From Prevotellamassilia sp. (lineage in GTDB: Bacteria; Bacteroidota; Bacteroidia; Bacteroidales; Bacteroidaceae): 13,226 bases of DNA. The notes below the pieces were generated by a model. It saw nothing but the letters and a program-made list of their open reading frames with translations. It searched no databases and was not told the origin of the DNA. Positions 8,701-13,226 of the stretch are shown piece after piece. Numbering within the stretch: position 1 is the stretch's first letter; each line of letters opens with the position of its first letter. The stretch covers positions 1 to 13,226 of the forward strand of contig VSQE01000070.1 of the NCBI GenBank assembly GCA_009775705.1, written 5' to 3'. A program made the position numbers and the translations under genes.

Positions 8701-8807
8701 GGACGGCAGTAGTAGGCGGCATGCTCCTCTCCACTCTCCTGACGATGTACATCGTTCCGGCCATCTACTCATACGTATCGACCAATCTGATAAAAAAGAA
8801 ATCATGA
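5778..8807 (+). CDS. RND multidrug efflux pump, HAE1 family (AcrB/MexB-like)
   Basis: This 1009-residue inner-membrane proton antiporter would capture substrates from the periplasm or membrane and pass them to the outer-membrane factor. The two-fold repeat is clear: a first helix at about 11-31, a periplasmic porter/docking region to about 335, a helix bundle about 336-490, another helix near 525-541, a second periplasmic region to about 842, and a final bundle about 845-1003. The proton-relay residues are present: Asp400-Asp401 in GLVVDDAIVMTEN and Lys912 in GLVAKNGILIVEF. Both match the AcrB Asp-Asp/Lys set, so the pump should be active. It is slightly shorter than AcrB (about 1050), mainly at the C terminus. 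Its stop overlaps the next start by four bases (ATGA), indicating coupled translation. The substrate range cannot be read from sequence. Confidence 0.95.
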   Translation: MNISELSIRRPVLATVLTLIILLFGAIGYISLGVREYPSVDNPIISVSCSYPGANADVIENQITEPLEQNINGIPGIRSLTSVSQQGQCFITVEFELSVDLETAANDVRDKVSRAQRNLPRDCDPPTVSKADADAMPILMVAIQSDKRSLLELSEIADLTVKEQLQTIPEVSSVSIWGEKRYCMRLWLDPVKMSGYRITPMDVKNALDRENVELPSGSVEGNTRELTIRTMGQMHTTEEFNNLVIKESEGRIVRFSDIGRAELSARDLKSYMKMNGVPMVGVVVVPQPGANHINIADAVYTRMEQMKKDLPEDVKYSYGFDNTRFIRASINEVKSTVYEAFVLVIIIIFLFLRDWRVTLVPCIVIPVSLIGAFFIMYVCGFSINVLSMLAIVLAVGLVVDDAIVMTENIYIRIEQGMKPLEAGIDGAKEIFFAVISTTITLVAVFFPIVFMEGTTGRLFREFSFVVAGSVIISSFAALTFTPMLATKLLVKRERQSWFYRKTEPFFAGLNRIYSRSLNAFLRQRRLAIVIMAVAVGASIWMWTNIPSEMAPMEDRSNITIRTTGPEGVTYEYMRDYTEEIARLADSIVPDAAFITARVSSGSGNIRITLDDLSERDYSQMEVAEKLSKAVQKKTDARAFVQQQSTFGGRRGSMPVQYVLQATNIEKLQEVLPKFMAKVYDNPTFQMADVDLKFSMPELRLSVNRDKASLLGVSTRDIAQTLQYGLSGQRLGYLYMNGKQYEIIGEINRQQRNDPNNLKAIYMRSADGKMIQMENLVDLMESIAPPKLYRYNRFVSATISAGLADGKTIGEGLDEMDKIAKSTLDETFRTALAGDSKEFRESSSSLIFAFGLALLLIYLILAAQFESFKDPFVIMLTVPLAICGALIFMTVGGQTMNIFSQIGIIMLIGLVAKNGILIVEFANQRQKSGEDKMTAIRESAAQRLRPILMTSTSTILGLLPLMLATGEGCNGRIAMGTAVVGGMLLSTLLTMYIVPAIYSYVSTNLIKKKS

Positions 8808-10111
8808 AGCGGATCTCCCTCCTTTTTCTCATAACCGTATCTGCCCTGTCCGAAGTTCTGGCACAGCCCATGTCACTCAAGTCCTGTCTGGAAGCCGGGC
8901 TGCACAACAATTATTCCCTGAGTATCGTGCGAGGCGAAGAGGCCATTGCCTCCAACAACGTGACCAAAGCCAATGCCGGCTATCTGCCTGTGGTCAACGC
9001 CACCGCCGGTTACAGCGGTTCTCTGGACAGCCGCAACACCACCACACGCCAGACGGGCAACGTCAGCCGGGAACGGAACGTGACCGATCATTCACTCACT
9101 GCCGGCGTACACGCCGAATGGACGATCTTCGACGGCTTCAAGATACAGACCAATTACAAACGTCTGCAAGAGCTCAAACGCCAAAGCGCCACCCAGACAC
9201 GCATCGCCATCGAAGATTACATGGCCGACCTGACCTCGGAATATTACAACTTCGTGCAGCAACGCATCCGCATGCGCAACCTGCGCAATGCCGTCACGCT
9301 CTCAAAGGAACGCCTTCGCATCGTGCAGGAACGCTACATCATCGGCTCCGGTTCGCGGCTGGACCTGCAACAGGCTCAGGTGGACTTCAACGCCGACAGC
9401 GCACAAAGCCTCAAACAGCATGAGCTGCTGGCCTCCTCACGCATCCGCCTCAACGAACTGATGGCACGCAAAGAGGTATCCGACTATCTGCTCGTCCGCG
9501 ACACGGCCATCATCGTCGACGACAACCTCTCGTTCGACAAGCTGTGGGAAGCCACCCAACGCTCCAACGCCTCCCTGATCAAGGCCGCCCAGAACAAAAC
9601 GCTGGCCGAACTGGACCTGAAAAGCGTGACTTCGCGGGACTATCCATACGTCAAGCTGAACGCCGGATACGGATATACCTACTCTACCAACACCGCCGCC
9701 AACCGGCAGAACTGGGGAGCGGACTTCGGGGTTACCGTGGGCTTCAAACTGTTCGACGGCAACCGGAAACGCGAGCGCCGCAACGCACAGATCACGCTGG
9801 ACAATGCCGACCTGGCCCGTCAGAATCTGGAACTTTCCCTACATGCCGACCTGGCCGACCTCTGGCAGGCCTACGTCAACAATCTCCGCCTGCTCGACCT
9901 GGAACGAGAAAACCTGAAAACGGCACAGGAAAACCATTTCATCGCCCGCGAACGCTACCTGCTGGGAGACCTGTCGGGCATCGAGATGCGCGAAGCCCAG
10001 CAAAGCCTGCTCGATGCCGAAGAGCGGATTCTCGCAGCCGAATACAACACCAAACTCTGCGAGATTTCCCTGCGGCAGGTAAGCGGCAGCATCATGCACT
10101 ACCTGAACTGA
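8804..10111 (+). CDS. TolC-family outer membrane efflux protein
   Basis: This 435-residue protein would form a trimeric outer-membrane beta-barrel and periplasmic alpha-barrel tunnel, completing the RND system. A signal peptide is evident (KR, then hydrophobic residues, ending near VLAQ at 18-21). No Cys follows the cleavage site, so it looks like TolC rather than the lipidated OprM type. The mature part opens with LKSCLEAGLHNNYSL and shows the internal duplication of the family: long heptad-rich helices (about 155-215 and 345-415), each preceded by short beta-strand segments such as VNATAGYSG and VKLNAGYGYTYS. The start is fixed by the ATGA overlap with the pump gene. A strong terminator follows 42 bases after the stop, so this is the last gene of the operon. 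Confidence 0.92.
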   Translation: MKRISLLFLITVSALSEVLAQPMSLKSCLEAGLHNNYSLSIVRGEEAIASNNVTKANAGYLPVVNATAGYSGSLDSRNTTTRQTGNVSRERNVTDHSLTAGVHAEWTIFDGFKIQTNYKRLQELKRQSATQTRIAIEDYMADLTSEYYNFVQQRIRMRNLRNAVTLSKERLRIVQERYIIGSGSRLDLQQAQVDFNADSAQSLKQHELLASSRIRLNELMARKEVSDYLLVRDTAIIVDDNLSFDKLWEATQRSNASLIKAAQNKTLAELDLKSVTSRDYPYVKLNAGYGYTYSTNTAANRQNWGADFGVTVGFKLFDGNRKRERRNAQITLDNADLARQNLELSLHADLADLWQAYVNNLRLLDLERENLKTAQENHFIARERYLLGDLSGIEMREAQQSLLDAEERILAAEYNTKLCEISLRQVSGSIMHYLN

Positions 10112-10153
10112 CCCTCCTTTTTGCTCCCCTGACTTTCCGGGAACCAACATACA

Positions 10154-10194
10154 ATGGAAACGACGAATCCGCGTCGTTTCCATTTTCTTTTTTT
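10154..10194 (+). terminator. Rho-independent terminator of the RND efflux operon
   Basis: ATGGAAACGACG (10154-10165) pairs perfectly over 12 bases with 10172-10183 around a 6-base loop. Ten T residues and one C follow directly (10184-10194). It is the clearest intrinsic terminator in the window and separates the efflux operon from the DUF4301 gene. Confidence 0.93.
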
Positions 10195-10225
10195 ATACCC
10201 TACGCCTACTTTCGGAAATAATTTC

Positions 10226-10233
10226 TAACTTTG
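10226..10233 (+). promoter_or_regulatory. Putative -7 promoter element of the DUF4301 gene
   Basis: TAACTTTG followed by C is an exact match to the Bacteroidetes -7 consensus. It lies just after the efflux terminator and 48 bases before the ATG at 10281. The expected -33 TTTG is not evident at 19-21 bases upstream. Position and the exact -7 match make a promoter likely. Confidence 0.55.
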
Positions 10234-10280
10234 CGAAAAGTCGGAACGAAAAAAACCTTTTACCCCTAAATATCCTACTC

Positions 10281-11801
10281 ATGATTACTGACAACGACAA
10301 GATCCTTTTGAAAAAGAAAGGCATCACGGAAGAAAAACTCAACGGGCAGCTGTTACAGTTCGTCCACGGCTTTCCATACCTCCGCCTGAGCGCGGCAGCC
10401 AGCACCGGAAAAGGAATCCTCGCCCTCTCCGGAGAGGAACAGCAGAAATACCTCAAAGACTGGGAACGCTACACCGCGGAAGACCATCATATCGTCAAGT
10501 TCGTGCCGGCCTCCGGTGCCGCCAGCCGCATGTTCAAGGACATGTTCGCCTTCCTGGACGCCGGTTACGACCGGCCTGCAACCGATTTCGAGAAAATATA
10601 TTTTGAAAGACTGAACGACGCAGCCTTCCGCCAGGATCTGGACGAAGCCTGCAAAAACATCTACGGAAAAGATATAGACAGCCTCCTTTCCGAAGGAAAA
10701 TACAAGGAAGTGACCGCCGCCATGCTCACCCGCGACGGCCTGAACTACGGCAGTCTGCCCAAAGGACTTCTCAAATTCCACCGCTACACCGAAGGCGCCC
10801 GCACACCGCTGGAAGAACACCTCGTGGAAGGCGCGCTCTATGCCCGGCAGAAAGACGGCAGCGTCAACGTACACTTCACCGTCTCGCCCGAACACAAGCC
10901 CCTGTTCGAGGCACTCGTCAAGGAGAAAGCTCCCCTCTACGCCGAAAAATTCGGGGTGGAATACCACATCAGTTTTTCCGAACAGAAGTCCTCGACCGAC
11001 ACCATCGCCGCCAATCCCGACAACACGCCTTTCCGGCAGGCCGACGGTTCCCTTCTTTTCCGTCCGGGCGGACACGGCGCGCTCATCGAGAACCTCAACG
11101 ACATCGACGCCGATGTCGTGTTCATCAAGAATATCGACAACGTTGTCCCCGACCGCCTGAAGGAAGACACCGTTACCTATAAAAAACTGCTGGCCGGCCT
11201 GCTGGTAAGATTCCAGCAACAGGCATTCGCCTATCTGGAAAAACTCGACAGCGGCTGCTACACCACTGCCGACCTGCTCGAAATGCTGCAATTCATACAA
11301 AAAGGCTTCTGCTGCAAGAATCCGGACACCAAAACACTGGAAGATACCGAACTGGCCATGTACCTGCGCAAAAAACTGAACCGCCCCATCCGCGTCTGCG
11401 GCATGGTGCGCAACGTGGGCGAACCCGGCGGCGGTCCTTTCCTGGCCTACAACCCCGACGGAACCATCTCGCCGCAGATACTGGAAAGTTCCCAGATTGA
11501 CATGAGCGATCCGGACAAGAAAGCGATGTTCGAGCAGGGCACCCACTTCAACCCCGTGGATCTTGTCTGCGGCATCAAGGACTACAAGGGAAACAGATTC
11601 CCCCTGCCCGAGTTCGTAGACCGCCAGACCGGATTCATCTCCCACAAGAGCAAAGACGGAAAAGAGCTGAAAGCCTTGGAACTGCCCGGCCTCTGGAACG
11701 GAGCCATGAGCGACTGGAACACCCTGTTCGCCGAAGTGCCCCTCTCCACCTTCAACCCCGTCAAAACCGTCAACGACCTCTATCGCGAACAGCATCAATA
11801 A
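10281..11801 (+). CDS. DUF4301 family protein, possible nucleotidyltransferase fold
   Basis: This is a 506-residue soluble protein without signal peptide or membrane segments, so cytoplasmic. I recognise it as DUF4301, a family with no assigned function. The full-length family appears present and intact. Several motifs come in the order seen in UDP-sugar pyrophosphorylases. A glycine/serine loop with Arg, VPASGAASRMF, is at 75-85. A Lys-bearing PKGLLKFH (160-167) precedes RTPLEEHLVEGALYA. FSEQ (232-235) is followed by RPGGHGALIENL (261-272) and FIKNIDNV (281-288). The last two resemble the PPGHGD and SNxDN motifs of that superfamily, where the Asp binds metal. NVGEPGGGPF (378-387) is another conserved-looking Gly-rich loop. 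The nucleotidyltransferase idea is an inference from motif resemblance and no substrate is implied. The gene has its own promoter-like site and lies upstream of the CHR pair, with a strong hairpin between them. Confidence 0.85.
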   Translation: MITDNDKILLKKKGITEEKLNGQLLQFVHGFPYLRLSAAASTGKGILALSGEEQQKYLKDWERYTAEDHHIVKFVPASGAASRMFKDMFAFLDAGYDRPATDFEKIYFERLNDAAFRQDLDEACKNIYGKDIDSLLSEGKYKEVTAAMLTRDGLNYGSLPKGLLKFHRYTEGARTPLEEHLVEGALYARQKDGSVNVHFTVSPEHKPLFEALVKEKAPLYAEKFGVEYHISFSEQKSSTDTIAANPDNTPFRQADGSLLFRPGGHGALIENLNDIDADVVFIKNIDNVVPDRLKEDTVTYKKLLAGLLVRFQQQAFAYLEKLDSGCYTTADLLEMLQFIQKGFCCKNPDTKTLEDTELAMYLRKKLNRPIRVCGMVRNVGEPGGGPFLAYNPDGTISPQILESSQIDMSDPDKKAMFEQGTHFNPVDLVCGIKDYKGNRFPLPEFVDRQTGFISHKSKDGKELKALELPGLWNGAMSDWNTLFAEVPLSTFNPVKTVNDLYREQHQ

Positions 11802-11811
11802 CCCCACTGTT

Positions 11812-11855
11812 CCGCCGGCAGCAAAAGAACATCCGTTTTGTCCTGCTGCCGGCGG
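11812..11855 (+). other. Strong intercistronic hairpin between the DUF4301 and CHR genes
   Basis: CCGCCGGCAGCA (11812-11823) pairs perfectly with 11844-11855 over 12 mostly G/C base pairs, enclosing a 20-base loop. It begins 10 bases after the DUF4301 stop and ends 29 bases before the next ATG. No T run follows, so it does not look like a standard intrinsic terminator. It may protect the upstream mRNA end, partly terminate transcription, or set different levels for the two units. Confidence 0.6.
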
Positions 11856-11884
11856 ACTTACACCACCGCATTCTCTCTTGTTTC

Positions 11885-12427
11885 ATGAATCCCTATCTGC
11901 GCCTCTTCAAGACTTTCCTGTTCTGCGGTTTTCTGAGTGCCGGGAACGGATATGCCGCCATCGAACCGCTGCGCCGGCGCATCACGGCCATGCCGGGCGG
12001 AATGAGCAACGAAGAATTTGACAACACCCTGGCCGTTGTCAACGCCATGCCCGGCGTTTTCAGCATAAACCTCGGGAGTTGCTTCGGCCACCGTCTGCAC
12101 GGCTGGAAAGGAACTGCCGCCGCCCTTACCGGCATCCTGCTGCCGCCTATGGTCCTGCTGGCCATCGTCCTCTCTTTCTGGAACGAACTGCACCGGCAGC
12201 CCGGTTTCGCCGCTTTCCTGAAGGGCACCCGCCCCGCCGTCATCGCCCTGCTGGTAATGCCACTGGTAAGGACCGCCCGCAACGCCCGCATCTCCCTCAG
12301 CACCGTCTGGCTGCCGGTGGGCACGGTGCTGGCCATCTGCCTGCTGGGAGTATCTCCGGCCTACATCGTCAGCGGAGTTATCCTCCTCGGCATCCTCTAC
12401 GGCATGTTTGTCCATCCTACGGAATAG
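11885..12427 (+). CDS. CHR (chromate transporter) family protein, N-terminal-type half
   Basis: This 180-residue membrane protein has the length of a single CHR domain. Hydrophobic segments lie near 8-26, 50-65, 75-100, 115-128 and 140-173. The family framework is visible: FKTFLFCGFLSAGNGYAAIEPL at the start, EEFDNTLAVVNAMPGVFSINL in the middle, GWKGTAAALTGILLPP, and GTRPAVIALLVMP. The usual Gly-rich FGGG stretch is replaced by SAGN, and the PGP signature reads PGV. Short CHR proteins work in pairs, and the partner gene begins 27 bases downstream. Characterised members export chromate, but this divergent protein's substrate is uncertain. The ATG at 11885 gives the expected N terminus. I found no promoter in the 83-base gap from DUF4301, so co-transcription is likely, subject to the hairpin there. 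Confidence 0.85.
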   Translation: MNPYLRLFKTFLFCGFLSAGNGYAAIEPLRRRITAMPGGMSNEEFDNTLAVVNAMPGVFSINLGSCFGHRLHGWKGTAAALTGILLPPMVLLAIVLSFWNELHRQPGFAAFLKGTRPAVIALLVMPLVRTARNARISLSTVWLPVGTVLAICLLGVSPAYIVSGVILLGILYGMFVHPTE

Positions 12428-12454
12428 ACCTTTTCCCTCACAGCTCCGAATCCC

Positions 12455-13018
12455 ATGATCTACCTATCCCTTTTCCTGAGTTTCTTCAAAGCCGGTCTGC
12501 TCGGATTCGGCGGAACGTTCGGCCTGCTGGCATTTCTGGGTCATGAAACCATTGCCGCCGGCTGGCTTTCCTCCGGAGAGTTCGCAGACATCATGGCCCT
12601 CAGCTATGTGGTCCCCGCCCCGGCGGGGCAAGGCACAGCCATGATCGGCGGAGCCGCCGCTGCGGGATCCGGTTCTTTCTGGGCGCGTATCGGAGCCGGA
12701 GGCATCGCTACAGCCGGCCTGGTCCTGCCTTCCCTGATGTGGACCTTCCTGATAGGGAAATACTTGAAAAGCCCGCGCTACAGCGACATGGTGGAAAGCG
12801 TCATGGCTTTGCTGCGGCCGCTCACTCCCGGTCTGATTGCCGCCGCGTTGTGGATGCTCGCCACCGAAGAGAACTTCGGCCGCTTTGCGGACAATCCGTG
12901 GCAGTTCGGCATCAGCATTTTCCTGTTTGTCGCCACCCTTGTCGGCACAACCGTCTATCGCTTCAACGCCCTTTTCATGATTATCCTGTGCGGCATAGCC
13001 GGCTGGCTTTTATTGTAA
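12455..13018 (+). CDS. CHR (chromate transporter) family protein, second half of the pair
   Basis: This 187-residue membrane protein is the expected partner of the preceding gene. It begins with MIYLSLFLSFFKAGLLGFGG, the family's first helix and Gly motif. A conserved-looking segment EFADIMALSYVVPAPAGQGTA follows; the family usually has a PGP motif at this point, and here it reads PAP. Later parts include GLVLPSLMWTFLIGKYL, a segment RPLTPGLIAAALWML, and two terminal hydrophobic stretches (about 148-163 and 168-187). Two half-size CHR proteins together would make the inverted repeat seen in long ChrA proteins. The family call is good, but chromate as substrate is not supported by sequence alone. 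The protein ends with WLLL, and unusual A/T-tract DNA starts immediately after the stop. Confidence 0.85.
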   Translation: MIYLSLFLSFFKAGLLGFGGTFGLLAFLGHETIAAGWLSSGEFADIMALSYVVPAPAGQGTAMIGGAAAAGSGSFWARIGAGGIATAGLVLPSLMWTFLIGKYLKSPRYSDMVESVMALLRPLTPGLIAAALWMLATEENFGRFADNPWQFGISIFLFVATLVGTTVYRFNALFMIILCGIAGWLLL

Positions 13019-13136
13019 CGGTGGTCCCCCCAAAAAAACTCCGGCAAAAAGTGTCCCCTAAAAAAATTCAGAAAAAAATGTATGCAAAGTTTAACATACG
13101 TCCCCGAAATTTAACTCTAAGATTTTAGGTAAACCG

Positions 13137-13157
13137 AATAGGACCGGACCTATTTTT
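13137..13157 (+). terminator. Weak terminator candidate after the CHR pair
   Basis: AATAGG (13137-13142) pairs with CCTATT (13149-13154) around a 6-base loop and runs into a T-tract ending at 13157. The stem is short, so the call is tentative, but it is the first terminator-like structure downstream of the CHR genes. Confidence 0.4.
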
Positions 13158-13184
13158 CACAACATAGTATGTTTTTCAAAAAAG

Positions 13185-13220
13185 ATAGGACCTTTTTTCA
13201 ACAAGATCCTATGTTTTTTT
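13185..13220 (+). terminator. Second terminator candidate after the CHR pair
   Basis: ATAGGA (13185-13190) pairs with TCCTAT (13207-13212) across a 16-base loop, followed by G and seven T residues (13214-13220). The stem is only six pairs. The long T run is the stronger part of the evidence. Confidence 0.4.
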
Positions 13221-13226
13221 CACGTT

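Larger units (their letters stand above)
13019..13226. other. Non-coding A/T-tract tail with short repeats
   Basis: No credible gene is present. Bases 13025-13078 hold an imperfect tandem repeat with a period of about 29: a C run, A7, short spacer, then a second A run. Bases 13150-13222 hold four T-tracts each ending in TTTTTCA, spaced 19, 22 and 22 bases apart, interleaved with short inverted repeats based on ATAGGA/TCCTAT. The array reaches nearly to the right edge and may continue beyond it. Confidence 0.6.

Noticed and set aside
9544..10221. A 225-codon plus-strand frame overlapping the outer-membrane factor and its terminator.
   Set aside because: It is a frame-shifted shadow of the TolC-family gene, rich in Arg and Pro, and would run through the intrinsic terminator at 10154-10194.
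10353..11807. A 484-codon open frame on the minus strand, antisense to almost all of the DUF4301 gene.
   Set aside because: It mirrors a GC-rich, well-recognised gene. Its product is an unbalanced Gly/Val/Phe/Glu mixture with no recognisable domain, and it has no promoter of its own.
13080..13099. An inverted repeat GTATG/CATAC containing a TTTG-like promoter word on the minus strand.
   Set aside because: The stem is five pairs in AT-rich DNA. A promoter here would point back into the CHR genes on the wrong strand, and the -33 element is missing.
13150..13222. The periodic tail was considered as a possible CRISPR array.
   Set aside because: Repeat units are too short and too variable, with no separable constant repeats and unique spacers, and no cas gene is in the window.

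Overview
The window reads as chromosomal DNA of a Bacteroidales bacterium (Bacteroides/Parabacteroides-like); I cannot name the species. Three things point there: the families DUF4923 and DUF4301, which I know mainly from Bacteroidetes; promoter-like sites of the Bacteroidetes type (-7 TAnnTTTG, -33 TTTG) before several genes; and starts without a clear Shine-Dalgarno sequence. No RNA gene, CRISPR array or complete mobile element was seen.

Left part (1-4355, all minus strand): the 5' portion of an inositol-monophosphatase family gene running off the left edge; an intergenic stretch with a good terminator; a DUF4923 outer-membrane-type lipoprotein with its own promoter; and a full-length PMCA-type Ca2+-transporting P-type ATPase. 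A 299-bp divergent intergenic region separates the ATPase from the next block.

Middle part (4655-10194, plus strand): a complete tripartite RND efflux operon in the order membrane fusion protein, HAE1-type RND pump, TolC-type outer membrane factor. The last two genes overlap by ATGA, and a textbook intrinsic terminator closes the operon. Together the products would span both membranes and export hydrophobic or amphiphilic compounds. No dedicated regulator gene lies beside it.

Right part (10226-13226, plus strand): a DUF4301 gene with its own promoter, then a strong intercistronic hairpin, then two half-size CHR (chromate-transporter family) genes that probably form a heteromeric transporter. 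The window ends in an AT-rich non-coding tail with A/T-tracts, short inverted repeats and an imperfect tandem repeat.

Most genes here are well-known families. The points most worth a second look are: DUF4301, whose motif order resembles UDP-sugar pyrophosphorylases; the CHR pair, with altered signature motifs; and the periodic T-tract tail at the right edge. I did not find convincing evidence of a wholly new system.
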